Positions 8,664-17,803 of a stretch of 64,000 nt of DNA are shown piece after piece (position 1 is the stretch's first letter; every line of letters starts with the position of its first letter). Origin of the DNA: Streptomyces sp. 71268 (GTDB taxonomy: Bacteria > Actinomycetota > Actinomycetes > Streptomycetales > Streptomycetaceae); NCBI RefSeq assembly GCF_029392895.1, contig NZ_CP114200.1, positions 1,331,501-1,395,500 of the forward strand, read 5' to 3'. The notes below the pieces were generated by a model. The model was not told where the DNA came from. It was given only the letters and a program-made list of their open reading frames with translations, and did no database searches. A program made the translations under genes and the position numbers.

Positions 8664-9482
8664 TCAGATGGCCGAGCTGAGGGCGGGCAGGTAGCCACCC
8701 GACTGACCGGCGGCCTTCGGGTGGTAGGAGTCGCCGATCGGGAAGGTCACGCTGTGCAGCCACGCGTCGCCCGAGCAGATCTCGTGGCCGGTGAAGCGGG
8801 CCGCGATGTCGCCGTACCCGAAGCCGTGGTCGGCCGCGCGCTTGGCGGTGATCGAGTTGAGCAGGTCGGCCGCGCCGTTGATGGCGGACCGCTCCTTCTC
8901 CGTGAGGCCGACGACGCAGGTGCCGTTGAGCTTGTAGAAGCGCGGGTAGCCGAGCACGACGACGCGGGCCCTGGGGGCCTTGCTCTTGATGGCCGAGTAC
9001 ACCGCGTCGAGCTTGCCGGGCAGCGTCTTCTCGACGTACGCGCGGGCGGTGTTGACGCGGTTCACGCAGTTGCTCTCGGACTGGAGCACGCAGGTGGTCA
9101 TGACGTCGACGAAGCCGGCGTCGTTGCCGCCGATGGTGATGCTGACCAGGTCGGTGCCGGAGTTGACCGGGCCGAGCTGCTTGTTCAGGACGTCACCGGT
9201 GACGGCCCCGGAACAGGCGGTGAAGTGGAAGCTGGCGGGCGCGTTCTTGGCGGCCCACAGCTTGGGGTAGGCGCGGTTGCTGCGCTTGCAGTCACCGCTG
9301 CCGCTGTCGTAGTCGCCGGCGCCGACACCGGAGGAGTAGGAGTCGCCGAGGGCCACGTAGTCGCCGGCGGCCTGGGCGCCGACCGAGGTGTCGGCCGCCT
9401 GCGCCACCTGGGCGCCGGTGAGGGCGAGGGTCGCGGTGAGGACCGCGGCGGACGCGGCGGACACGAGCCGGGTGAGTCTCAT
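8664..9482 (-). CDS. Secreted SGNH/GDSL lipase-esterase
   Basis: The 272-residue precursor begins with a signal peptide (residues 1-30, Arg at 3 and 5, then an Ala/Leu/Thr core ending AQVAQAA). The mature enzyme carries the SGNH hydrolase blocks: GDSYSSG with the nucleophile Ser48, a Gly in the TACSGA region, GGND with Asn120, and DSYHP with His254. Cys residues at several positions suggest disulfides, as in secreted Streptomyces lipases of this family. The substrate is probably a fatty-acyl ester or phospholipid. ATG at 9482 follows AAGGAGG at six bases. It diverges from the subtilase gene across 331 bases. Confidence 0.9.
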   Translation of the reverse strand: MRLTRLVSAASAAVLTATLALTGAQVAQAADTSVGAQAAGDYVALGDSYSSGVGAGDYDSGSGDCKRSNRAYPKLWAAKNAPASFHFTACSGAVTGDVLNKQLGPVNSGTDLVSITIGGNDAGFVDVMTTCVLQSESNCVNRVNTARAYVEKTLPGKLDAVYSAIKSKAPRARVVVLGYPRFYKLNGTCVVGLTEKERSAINGAADLLNSITAKRAADHGFGYGDIAARFTGHEICSGDAWLHSVTFPIGDSYHPKAAGQSGGYLPALSSAI

Positions 9483-9674
9483 GGGGGGCCTCCTTGGACA
9501 GGGTTGCTGCCATGGACGCGCGTAGACAGGCGCCCGCGGAGTGGCCAGGAAACCGGTACGCCGTTGGGGCCCACCTGATTCGCGCAGGGGGGACGTGTGC
9601 TGCGCAAGGTTTCTACCCCGTTCCGCCGCCGAATTACGGCCGCATGGCATGAATATGTCATGTCGTCAGGGGTC

Positions 9675-9704
9675 TTGTTCGGCACCGAAGGGGAGGGAGA
9701 TATT
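9675..9704 (+). promoter_or_regulatory. Possible subtilase promoter
   Basis: TTGTTC (9675-9680) and GATATT (9699-9704) are 18 bases apart, about 110 bases before the subtilase start. The surrounding 9600-9710 region is the most AT-rich part of the divergent lipase/subtilase spacer. Confidence 0.4.
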
Positions 9705-9813
9705 CACTCTGGCCGGACGCGCAGTCCCGCCCGGCACGCGCGCACGCCCCGTGTGCGCGCTCCCACAACGCGCGTGCCCCACCGACGCGCCACCGATGAG
9801 GAGGACCCTCGCG

Positions 9814-11055
9814 ATGGCACAATCCCGCACGCCCCGCAGACCTCGCACACCCCTGGCAGCGGCGCGCACCACGGCCCTGGCCGCCGTCGCCACCCTCGCC
9901 GTCGCCCTGCCCGCCCACGCCGCGCCCCAGGTCACCGCGCCCAACGCGCCGGGCAGCGGCGGCGGCACCGTGCTGGGCGCCGACAACCCCGACGCCCTGC
10001 GCGGCAGTTACGTCGTCACGCTGCGCCCCGGCGTCGCCGCCACATCCGCCGACGGCGCGGCGCTGGTCGCCCGCTACGGCGGCACGGTGCGCCACGTCTA
10101 CACGGCGGTCCTGAACGGGTACGCCGTACGGCTGCCGGAGGCGGCCGCACGGCGGCTGGCGGCCGATCCCGCGGTGGCGTCCGTCGTGCGGGATTCCGTC
10201 GTTCGGGCGACGGCCACTCAGCACAATCCACCCTCCTGGGGGCTGGACCGGATCGACCAACCCGCGCTCCCGCTCGACCAGAAGTACACGTATCCGGACA
10301 GTGCGGGCGGCGGGGCCACGGTGTACGTCGTGGACACCGGCGTCCGGATCAGCCACCGCGACTTCGGTGGCCGGGCGGTCAACGGCTACGACGCCGTCGA
10401 GAAGGACGACGTCGCCCAGGACGGCAACGGGCACGGCACCCACGTGGCCTCCACCGTCGCGGGCACCGCGCACGGGGTCGCCAAGAAGGCCAGGGTGGTG
10501 GCCGTCCGCGTGCTCGACGACCAGGGCTCCGGCTCGGTCTCGGGCGTGATCGCGGGCATCGACTGGGTCACCCGGAACCACAGCGGCCCCTCGGTGGCCA
10601 ACCTGTCGCTGGGCGGCAGCCCCAACACCGCCCTGGACACCGCTGTACGCAACTCGATCAAGAGCGGGGTCACCTACGCCGTGGCAGCCGGCAACTCCGC
10701 CTCGCCCGCGCAGAACTTCTCCCCGGCCCGCGTCACCGAGGCGCTCACGGTGGGCTCCGTCGACAGGACGGACAACGCGGCCAGGTCCTCCAACCACGGC
10801 TCGGCGGTCGACCTGTTCGCGCCGGGCGTGGGCATCACCGGCGCCTGGCACACCGGCGACGACGCCACCAACACGCTGTCCGGCTCCTCGATGGCCACCC
10901 CGCACGTCGCGGGCGCCGCCGCCGTCTACGGTGCCCTGCACCCGACCGCGAGCCCGGCCCAGGTCACCAGGGCGGTGCTGGACGGGGCGACCAACGGCGT
11001 GGTGCTCAACCCCGGCCCGGGAACGCCCAACAAGCTGCTGCGGGTCGTGTCGTAA
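9814..11055 (+). CDS. Secreted S8 (subtilisin-like) serine protease
   Basis: The 413-residue preproenzyme has a signal peptide (about 1-36), an inhibitor_I9-type propeptide (about 60-130, starting [11 protein letters not shown]) and a proteinase K-like catalytic domain. The triad is Asp174 (VYVVDTGV), His207 (GNGHGTH) and Ser359 ([12 protein letters not shown]), with the oxyanion Asn294 in AAGN. There is no C-terminal extension beyond the catalytic domain. ATG at 9814 is chosen because AGGAGG precedes it by nine bases and the signal peptide then has its normal length; an in-frame ATG at 9796 overlaps that ribosome site. It probably digests extracellular protein for nutrition or development. 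Confidence 0.93.
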   Translation: MAQSRTPRRPRTPLAAARTTALAAVATLAVALPAHAAPQVTAPNAPGSGGGTVLGADNPDALRGSYVVTLRPGVAATSADGAALVARYGGTVRHVYTAVLNGYAVRLPEAAARRLAADPAVASVVRDSVVRATATQHNPPSWGLDRIDQPALPLDQKYTYPDSAGGGATVYVVDTGVRISHRDFGGRAVNGYDAVEKDDVAQDGNGHGTHVASTVAGTAHGVAKKARVVAVRVLDDQGSGSVSGVIAGIDWVTRNHSGPSVANLSLGGSPNTALDTAVRNSIKSGVTYAVAAGNSASPAQNFSPARVTEALTVGSVDRTDNAARSSNHGSAVDLFAPGVGITGAWHTGDDATNTLSGSSMATPHVAGAAAVYGALHPTASPAQVTRAVLDGATNGVVLNPGPGTPNKLLRVVS

Positions 11056-11320
11056 CCACCCCGCGCACGCCGGGCCACCCCGCGCACGCCGGCGCGACCC
11101 TCCCGTGCCGGGCCCGCGCCGGCCGGGGCGCGGGAGCCCCGATACCCCGCCCGGGTGACGGACGGGGCGCGCGGGGCGCGTGCGCGTGGTGACCTCGCCG
11201 GGGCGGGTGAACGGACGCACGGGCGTGGCGCGTTCGGGAGGCTTAGCCCGCCTTGACGGGCATCCGTACACTGCGCGACATTGAGGCCGGCATCCGGCGC
11301 TTCGGGGGGCTAAGTCGCCA

Positions 11321-11935
11321 ATGCAGAGACTGACAGCACAGAACGCCACGGACAGCGGGCCCGAGCACGTCGCGCACGACCGCGACGCGCACGCGGCGGT
11401 GACCGAACCACCGCGCGCGGCGCGGCGCGCACCGCTACCCGCGCCAGGGCACGCACCGCGCAAGGTGCCGCGGCAGGCGTCGCGGGACGCGGAGGACAGC
11501 GCCGCGCCAGAGAGCGCGCGGGACGGCGTCGCCGAGCACGGGCACGAGCACGAGCGGGAGGGGTGGCCGGCGCCGGCGTCCCTCCCGCTGGTCGCCGGAG
11601 CGGTCCTCGGCATCGGCGGCGTGGGCGCGGTGCTCGCCTTCGCGGACATCGCGTCGTCGCTGCGCGCGCCCTTCACGCTCTTCTTCCTCGTCGTGGCGCC
11701 CGCGTCCGCCATCGCGGCGGCGCTGCGCGGTGTCGACCCGCTGAGCCGACCGGTGCTGGCCGTGATCGGCGCGGTGGGGCTCGACCTCGTGGTGGCCCAC
11801 GTCATGCTCGCGCTCCAGACCTGGTCCGCGCGCGGTGGGGTGGTCGTCGTCGGCCTGCTGAGCCTCCTCCTCTTCCTGCTGGCCCGCGCCCGGCGCCTCC
11901 GGTGCCGCGTGGCCGGCTGGCGGCGTGGAGCCTGA
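11321..11935 (+). CDS. Membrane protein, function unknown
   Basis: Residues 1-82 of this 204-residue protein are hydrophilic, rich in Ala, Arg, Glu and His. Residues 85-195 hold four hydrophobic segments, and the C-terminus is a short basic tail, so it is an inner-membrane protein with a cytoplasmic N-terminal region. I do not recognise the family. A weak GGGGGG ribosome site lies about 11 bases before the ATG at 11321. It stands between the subtilase and the DUF5925 ATPase on the same strand, with gaps of 265 and 73 bases, so a shared transcript is uncertain. Confidence 0.6.
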   Translation: MQRLTAQNATDSGPEHVAHDRDAHAAVTEPPRAARRAPLPAPGHAPRKVPRQASRDAEDSAAPESARDGVAEHGHEHEREGWPAPASLPLVAGAVLGIGGVGAVLAFADIASSLRAPFTLFFLVVAPASAIAAALRGVDPLSRPVLAVIGAVGLDLVVAHVMLALQTWSARGGVVVVGLLSLLLFLLARARRLRCRVAGWRRGA

Positions 11936-12008
11936 CCCGGGCTCGGCCTGGCCCCACCGGTGCCGGCAGCGCGCGGGAGTTGCGTAATCGCGTGCGCGCG
12001 CGGCGCGG

Positions 12009-13307
12009 GTGACGGATCATGGCCGCATGTGCGCCGACCACCAGCACGATTCCCGGAGGCAGACCCTGCCGACCAGCCCCACCAGCCCGAACCCTCCCCA
12101 CGGTGCGCCCAGGCCACCGAAGCAGAAGAAGGCCGACCGGCTCGCCGCGGGCGGGGCCGCGGCGCCCGGCTCGACCGGTGGCCCCGCGAAGGGGGCCGGC
12201 CCGCGCGAGCCGGGCATGACGCCGACCGAGCTGGCGCTGCCGATCCGACTGAACGTCGACGACAGCGACTCGCCGTCGGACGTGGTGGACGCCCTGTTCC
12301 TGGGCCGGTTCGCGACCGGCGAGCAGCCCTTCGCGCGCAGCCACTCCGTGGACCGGGTCAAGTCGGGGCTGACCCTGCTGCCGCCGGGCGCCCGGGTGCT
12401 GCGCTCGGCCCGCGACGACGACCGCAGCGCCACCCTCGCGGAGGGTGACGGCTGGACGCTGCTGGTCTCGCGGTGGAACCGGGGCGCCGACGTGACCGTG
12501 ACGGCGGTGGCCGAGGAGTTGGCCGAGAAGGTGCTGCGGCAGTCGGTCGAGGACGCCGAGGACGAGCCGGAGCCGCAGCCGGAGAACGTCACGATGGGGT
12601 TCTGGTACGTCTCTCCGCGACGCGGCCCGTACCGCACCACGCGGCAGATCTCGGCGGGCACCTGGCCGGAGATCCGCGCCAACTACACGGCCCCGGTGGC
12701 CACGGCCATGGACCAGTTGATGAAGGTCACCCCGGACGACATCGCCGGGCGGCTGCTGTTGCTGCACGGCCCGCCGGGCACCGGCAAGACCTCCGCGCTG
12801 CGCACCCTGGCCCGGGCGTGGCGGGACTGGTGCCAGGTGGACTGCGTGCTCGACCCGGAGCGGCTGTTCAACGACGTCGGCTATCTGATGGACATCGCCA
12901 TCGGCGAGGACGACGGAACGGCCGGCGGGCGCTGGCGACTGCTGCTGCTCGAGGACTGCGACGAGTTGATCCGCGGCGAGGCCCGGCACACCGCGGGGCA
13001 GGCGCTGTCCCGGCTGCTGAACCTGACCGACGGGCTGCTCGGCCAGGGCCGCAACGTGCTCGTGGGCGTCACGACCAACGAGGACCTGGAGCGGCTGCAC
13101 CCGGCCGTGGTGCGCCCCGGGCGCTGTCTGGCCCGGATCGAGGTGGGCGCGCTGACCCGCCCGGAGGCGGTGAACTGGCTGGGCACCGAGGAGGGGGTGG
13201 GCCGGGACGGTTCGACGCTGGCCGAGCTGTTCGCCCTGCGTCGCGGCACCGCCCCGGCCTCCGTGCCGGCCCCCGCGCCCGGTTCCGACGCGGGCCTGTA
13301 CCTGTGA
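12009..13307 (+). CDS. DUF5925 / AAA-family ATPase
   Basis: About 432 residues. A disordered N-terminus of roughly 70 residues is followed by a DUF5925-like region (PIRLNVDDSDSPSDVVDALF) and then an AAA ATPase core with Walker A GPPGTGKT near residues 254-261, Walker B LLLLEDCDE and an Arg-rich sensor segment (VRPGRCLARIEV). The family is widespread in Streptomyces; its role is unknown but the fold suggests an ATP-driven remodeller. Start choice is open: GTG at 12009 and ATG at 12027 both lack a clear ribosome site, and ATG at 12216 would give just the conserved part. No partner gene is adjacent. Confidence 0.82.
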   Translation: MTDHGRMCADHQHDSRRQTLPTSPTSPNPPHGAPRPPKQKKADRLAAGGAAAPGSTGGPAKGAGPREPGMTPTELALPIRLNVDDSDSPSDVVDALFLGRFATGEQPFARSHSVDRVKSGLTLLPPGARVLRSARDDDRSATLAEGDGWTLLVSRWNRGADVTVTAVAEELAEKVLRQSVEDAEDEPEPQPENVTMGFWYVSPRRGPYRTTRQISAGTWPEIRANYTAPVATAMDQLMKVTPDDIAGRLLLLHGPPGTGKTSALRTLARAWRDWCQVDCVLDPERLFNDVGYLMDIAIGEDDGTAGGRWRLLLLEDCDELIRGEARHTAGQALSRLLNLTDGLLGQGRNVLVGVTTNEDLERLHPAVVRPGRCLARIEVGALTRPEAVNWLGTEEGVGRDGSTLAELFALRRGTAPASVPAPAPGSDAGLYL

Positions 13308-13355
13308 GGGGCTGGTAGGGACGGGGCCTGGCCCGGTGGACCCGGCGGGTGGCGC

Positions 13356-13733
13356 TCAGTCGTCGCAGTAGGCGGCGCGCAGCGCGTCGGTCACCGCCAC
13401 CCGCGCCGTCTTCTGGTCCAGGCCCAGGTGGCGGGCGCGGCGGGCGTACGTCTCGGCGGCGCTGGCCAGTTCGCGTTCGGCGGCCTCCCCGGCCGCGGCG
13501 ATGAACGAGCCGTGCCGGCCCCGGGTCTCGATCACGCCGTCCGCTTCCAGGGCGCGGTACGCCTTGGCCACCGTGTTCGCCGCAAGGCCGAGTTCGTACG
13601 CGAGGCCGCGGACCGTCGGCAGCTTGTAGCCGACGGGCAGCGCGCCACTCCTGGCCTGCTCGGCCACTTGGGCCCGCACCTGCTCGAAGGGCGCGGTGCT
13701 GCTGGCGGGCTCGACGATGATGAACAAGGTCAC
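13356..13733 (-). CDS. YtrA-type GntR regulator
   Basis: This 125-residue repressor-like protein has a winged helix-turn-helix (about residues 10-75, with LPTVRGLAYELGLAANTVAKAY) and only a short helical tail, as in the YtrA subfamily. These usually control ABC transporters or act as local repressors. The start is GTG at 13733, with AGGAG eight bases upstream; residues further upstream in frame are non-conserved. It lies 86 bases downstream of asnB on the same strand and may be co-transcribed. No ABC transporter is nearby, so the target is unclear. Confidence 0.85.
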   Translation of the reverse strand: MTLFIIVEPASSTAPFEQVRAQVAEQARSGALPVGYKLPTVRGLAYELGLAANTVAKAYRALEADGVIETRGRHGSFIAAAGEAAERELASAAETYARRARHLGLDQKTARVAVTDALRAAYCDD

Positions 13734-13819
13734 GAGGTGTGCTCCTGACGGGATGGGGGCCAACGCCCCATTGTCGCCAGGGCCCGTCGGTGGCCCGTGC
13801 ACGGGCCACCGTGCCCGGG

Positions 13820-15673
13820 TCACAGTTCCAGCGCGACGTCGTAACGCCGCAGCCACGCGTCGAGGCCGAGCGCGAGTTCGGTGCTGGCCCGCAGCCGGTC
13901 CCCGGTGGGGTCGGCCACGGCCTCGACCAGGGCGGCCTCGTCCAGGAGGGGGCGGACGGGCGCGTCGCGGTCGGCCGCCAGGCGGCGTAGTTCCTCGCGG
14001 AGCGCGGTGGCGTAGCGCGGGTCCTGGGTGGCGGGGTAGGGGCTCTTGACGCGGTCGATGACGGCCCGCGGCAGGACGTCCCGGGTGGCGGCGCGCAGCA
14101 GCGACTTCTCCCGGCCGTCGAAGGTCTTCATCGCCCAGGGGGTGTTGAAGACGTAGGAGACCAGGCGGTGGTCGCAGAACGGCACGCGCACCTCAAGGCC
14201 GACGGCCATGCTGGTGCGGTCCTTGCGGTCGAGGAGGAGTTGCACGAAGCGGGTCAGGTGCAGGTAGGAGACCTCGCGCAGGCGTCGTTCAGTGTCGTTG
14301 TCGCCGTCGTGCCGGGGCACTTCGGCCAGTGCCTCGCGGTACCGGGCGCGGCAGTATCCGGGCAGGTCGAGCTTGCCGAGCAGGCCGTGGTCGAGGAGGG
14401 CGGTGCGCGGTGCGGCCGATCCGCTGGAGAAGTGCGAGGCGAGGTCGTCGACCATCCAGGGGAAGGTGTCGGCGTGCACGGTGCGCGGGTCGTGGAACCA
14501 GCGGTAGCCGCCGAAGACCTCGTCGGCCGACTCGCCGGAGAGGGCGACCGTCGACTGTTCGCGTACGGCCTTGAACAGCAGGTACAGCGAGGTGTCGGCG
14601 TCGCCGAAGCCGTCGGGGAGGTCCCGGGCGCGCAGCACGGCGGCGCGGTGGCCCGGGTCCGTCAGGGCGGCGGTGTCCAGGACGATGTCGCGGTGGTCGG
14701 CGCCGACGTGCGCGGCCAGCGCGTGCGCGTACGGGCCGTCCGGCGTGGGGCGCAGGTCACCGGCCCGGAAGTGCTCGGTGTGCCCGGTGAAGTCGACCGC
14801 GAAGGACCGCACCGGGCCCTGGCCGGAGGCGGCCAGGCCACGGGCGGCCAGGGCCGTGATGGCCGAGGAGTCGAGTCCGCCGGAGAGCAGGGTGCACAGC
14901 GGGACGTCGGCGACGAGCTGCCGGGCAACGATGTCATCGAGCAGTTCGCGCACCCGTTCCACCGTGGTGGCCAGGTCGTCGGTGTGGTCGTCGGCGGCGA
15001 GCGTCCAGTAGCGGTGCGTGGTGAGCCCGGATCGGCGCACCCGCACCGTGTGGCCCGGCCGCACCTCGCACATGCCGCGGTAGACGGCGTGGGCCGGGGT
15101 CTTGGTGAAGGAGACCAGTTCGGCCAGGCCCTCGGCGTCCACGGCGGCGCGCACGCCCGGGTGGGCGAGGATGGCCTTGGGCTCGGAACCGAAGAGCACG
15201 CCGTCGGCGGTCGGCTGGTAGTAGAGCGGCTTGACGCCCATCCGGTCGCGGACCAGGAGCAGTTCCCGCTCGCGCGGGTCCCACAGGGCGAAGGCGTACA
15301 TCCCGTTCAGCCGCTCGGCGAAGCCGGCGCCCCACTCCAGGTAGGCGCGCAGCACGACCTCGGTGTCGCTGTCGGTACGGAAGGCGTGGCCGCGCGAGCG
15401 CAACTCGGCGCGCAGCTCACGGTAGTTGTAGACCTCGCCGCTGTAGGTGAGGACCAGGCGGGTGGCGCCGTCCGCGGCGACGGTCATGGGCTGGGCGCCG
15501 CCGGGCGGGTCGATGACGGCGAGCCGGCGGTGGCCGAGCGCGGCGTGCGCGTCGAGCCAGGTGCCGGCGGCGTCGGGGCCGCGGCAGGCCATGGTCCGCG
15601 TCATGGCGTCGAGGGTGGTGCGTTCACGGCTCAGGTCACGGTCGTAGGAGATCCATCCGGTGATTCCGCACAC
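13820..15673 (-). CDS. asnB: Asparagine synthase (glutamine-hydrolysing)
   Basis: The 617-residue enzyme makes asparagine (or amidates a related carboxylate) from aspartate, glutamine and ATP in the cytoplasm. The start is GTG at 15673, with GAAGGAGG ten bases upstream, placing the nucleophile as Cys2 (MCGITGW). The N-terminal glutaminase domain spans about residues 2-215, with RGPDAAG and HRRLAVID blocks. The synthetase domain carries the PP-loop SGGLDSS at 264-270 and SGESADEVFGGY further on. Streptomyces genomes often have several such paralogs, some in antibiotic clusters; nothing here points to a cluster role. Confidence 0.93.
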   Translation of the reverse strand: MCGITGWISYDRDLSRERTTLDAMTRTMACRGPDAAGTWLDAHAALGHRRLAVIDPPGGAQPMTVAADGATRLVLTYSGEVYNYRELRAELRSRGHAFRTDSDTEVVLRAYLEWGAGFAERLNGMYAFALWDPRERELLLVRDRMGVKPLYYQPTADGVLFGSEPKAILAHPGVRAAVDAEGLAELVSFTKTPAHAVYRGMCEVRPGHTVRVRRSGLTTHRYWTLAADDHTDDLATTVERVRELLDDIVARQLVADVPLCTLLSGGLDSSAITALAARGLAASGQGPVRSFAVDFTGHTEHFRAGDLRPTPDGPYAHALAAHVGADHRDIVLDTAALTDPGHRAAVLRARDLPDGFGDADTSLYLLFKAVREQSTVALSGESADEVFGGYRWFHDPRTVHADTFPWMVDDLASHFSSGSAAPRTALLDHGLLGKLDLPGYCRARYREALAEVPRHDGDNDTERRLREVSYLHLTRFVQLLLDRKDRTSMAVGLEVRVPFCDHRLVSYVFNTPWAMKTFDGREKSLLRAATRDVLPRAVIDRVKSPYPATQDPRYATALREELRRLAADRDAPVRPLLDEAALVEAVADPTGDRLRASTELALGLDAWLRRYDVALEL

Positions 15674-16025
15674 GGGCGCGGTGCCTCCTTCGGTCGGCCG
15701 CGCCCCGGGTGGGCCCGGGCGCGGCGCTGCCCCCGTCGGTGCGGCGCTCCGGCACGGTGCCCGGCCGGCGGGCGGCGGGCGGCGGAGGTCGCGGCGTCAC
15801 CGTACGCCCAGATAGGTGCATCCACCACACATAAGGTTGCAGAGAGCATGGAAATTGGCCAGTAGCGCCCCGCTCGCCCCTCGCGCCCACCGCGACCTGG
15901 GCCTACCGCCACCCACCCGGGCCACCGGCGCCCCGGGGGCCGCACGGCCACCAAGCGGCGACCACAGCGCGACCCCGCGGAAATGCGGGGGCGACGGGCC
16001 GCGCGGACCCGTACCGTGCTGCCCC

Positions 16026-16955
16026 ATGACTGTGATCGTTCGAGACTTTCGGCCCGAAGACGCCGAGGCCGTGGCCGAAGTACGCCGCGCCGCCATCCCC
16101 TTCATGGTGAACACGCCCGAAACGGTGGCGTGGCAGGTGGCTCACGCCCCGGCCGCGCAGCGGTACCGGCTGCTGGTCGGCGAGTGGGACGGCCGGATCG
16201 TCGCCACCGCCCACACCGGCCTGGCCCCCGACGCCGACGAGCCCGGCCGGTCGTTCAGCAACCCCTCGGTGCACCCGGACGCGCGCGGGCGCGGCGTGGG
16301 CACCGCGATGCTGGCCGAGGCCGAACGCTATCTGGCGGCCGAGGGTGCGACGTCGCTCTACGTGTGGGCGCTGGACGAGCCGCACTGCCTGGGGTTCGCC
16401 GAACGCCGGGGCTACCAGCTCAGCCGTGGCTCCGTCTTCCAACGGCTCGACCTCACCACCACCAAGCTTCCGCCCCTGCCGGAAGCCGGGGCCCTGCCGG
16501 CCGGCGTGGAGCTGCGCACGGTCGCGGAGCTGGTGGACCGCGTCGCCGAGTTCCACGAGGCGGACGTGGAGGCCACCGCCGACGAGCCGGGCGACCTCGC
16601 CGGGGTCGCCCCGGACCTGGCCCGGTGGCGCGCCATGTACTGGGACCACCCGGCGCTGGACCGCGACCTGTCCATGGCGGCCCTGGTCGACGGCGCGATA
16701 GCCGCGTACACGGTCGCCCACACCGACCGCCGCGACCGCTACCAGTCCGGCATGACCGGCACCCGCCGCGGCTACCGGGGCCGGGGCCTGGCCACGCTGG
16801 TCAAGACCGCCTCACTGCACCGCGCCCGGGCCGCCGGCTTCACCACCGCCTTCACCAGCAACGACGCCGACAACCAGCCCATGCTGGCCATCAACCGCCG
16901 TTTCGGCTACGAGCCGGCCCAGGGGGAACGCCGGGTCTTCCGGTCACTGGTCTGA
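16026..16955 (+). CDS. Double-domain GNAT N-acetyltransferase
   Basis: The 309-residue protein holds two GNAT folds. The first (about 1-150) has the acetyl-CoA-binding HPDARGRGVGTAML segment; the second (about 165-309) has the matching TGTRRGYRGRGLATLVK segment and an Asn-rich NDADNQPMLAINRRFGY end, typical of two-domain GNAT proteins related to mycothiol-synthase-like enzymes. The substrate is unknown. ATG at 16026 opens directly on the conserved strand VIVRDFRPEDAE. It diverges from asnB across 352 bases; that spacer has an AT-richer patch at 15820-15865 but no promoter I can define. Confidence 0.87.
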   Translation: MTVIVRDFRPEDAEAVAEVRRAAIPFMVNTPETVAWQVAHAPAAQRYRLLVGEWDGRIVATAHTGLAPDADEPGRSFSNPSVHPDARGRGVGTAMLAEAERYLAAEGATSLYVWALDEPHCLGFAERRGYQLSRGSVFQRLDLTTTKLPPLPEAGALPAGVELRTVAELVDRVAEFHEADVEATADEPGDLAGVAPDLARWRAMYWDHPALDRDLSMAALVDGAIAAYTVAHTDRRDRYQSGMTGTRRGYRGRGLATLVKTASLHRARAAGFTTAFTSNDADNQPMLAINRRFGYEPAQGERRVFRSLV

Positions 16956-17040
16956 CCCGGTCCGGCCCGCCCGGCGGCCGCCACCCGGCGGCCGCCACCC
17001 GGTGGCGGGCGCTCTCGGAGGGAGAAGCGGGCCGCCCGCC

Positions 17041-17634
17041 CTACGAGCTGGCGGGCCGGGCCCGTACGTGCATCCGCTCGCCCTGCGCCCCGTACAACGC
17101 CAGCCACTCCACCGGGTGGTCCCCCGCGTTGGCGACGCCGTGCGGGGTGCGCGTGTCGAACTCCGCCGCCTCGCCGGCGCCCATGACCAGGTCGTGGTCG
17201 CCGAGCGCGAGCAGCAGCTTGCCGGAGAGGACGTACAGCCACTCGTACCCCTCGTGGCTGCCCTGCTCCGGCCGGCCCCGCTGGTCGGGCGGGCGCACCG
17301 GCAGGATCTGCTTGTACGCGTGCAGCCCGCCCAGGAAGCGGGTGAGCGGAATCCAGGTCTGCCCGTGGCGGGTGAAGGGGCGCGGGTGGACGCGCGGGTC
17401 GCCGGTGGCGGGCGCGCCGACCAGCTCGTCCAGCGGCACGCCGTGCGCCTTGGCCAGCGGGAGCAGCAGCTTGAGCGTGGGCTCGCGCTGCCCGGACTCC
17501 AGCCGGGAGAGCGTGCTGAGCGAGATTCCGGTCTCCTTGCCCAACTGGGCCAACGTCAGGCCGCGAGCGGTGCGCAGCGCGCGCAGCCGCGGCCCCACGG
17601 CGGTCAGTACGTCCGCCAGGCTCTCGTCACCCAT
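17041..17634 (-). CDS. XRE-family regulator with C-terminal cupin
   Basis: The 197-residue protein has an N-terminal Cro/CI-type helix-turn-helix (about residues 15-70: LTLAQLGKETGISLSTLSRLESG) and a C-terminal cupin barrel (about 115-190, with HEGYEWLYVLSGKLLLALGDHD in outline). Such proteins sense a small molecule through the cupin and regulate neighbouring metabolic genes. ATG at 17634 opens at the conserved N-terminus; the upstream in-frame extension is non-conserved. It diverges from a methyltransferase gene, and a near-perfect inverted repeat lies 17-36 bases before its start codon. Confidence 0.88.
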   Translation of the reverse strand: MGDESLADVLTAVGPRLRALRTARGLTLAQLGKETGISLSTLSRLESGQREPTLKLLLPLAKAHGVPLDELVGAPATGDPRVHPRPFTRHGQTWIPLTRFLGGLHAYKQILPVRPPDQRGRPEQGSHEGYEWLYVLSGKLLLALGDHDLVMGAGEAAEFDTRTPHGVANAGDHPVEWLALYGAQGERMHVRARPASS

Positions 17635-17650
17635 GGCTCCATTTGCTGCC

Positions 17651-17670
17651 TTGGCAAAGCTCTTTGTCAA
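17651..17670. promoter_or_regulatory. Inverted-repeat operator candidate upstream of the XRE-cupin gene
   Basis: TTGGCAAAG-CT-CTTTGTCAA (17651-17670) has 9-bp arms with one mismatch. On the minus strand it includes TTGACA (17670-17665), a consensus -35. The position fits autorepression by the XRE-cupin protein. Confidence 0.55.
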
Positions 17671-17803
17671 CCTGACGCGGTCCGGCGCAGGGTGGCCCCA
17701 CCACCGCGACACCGGGCGCGCGTGGCGCGCCACCCGGCTGCCACCCAGCCGGCGCACGCCCGCGCCGGGCCCGCGCCCCCCTTGCGACGAAGGGCAGCAC
17801 GCC

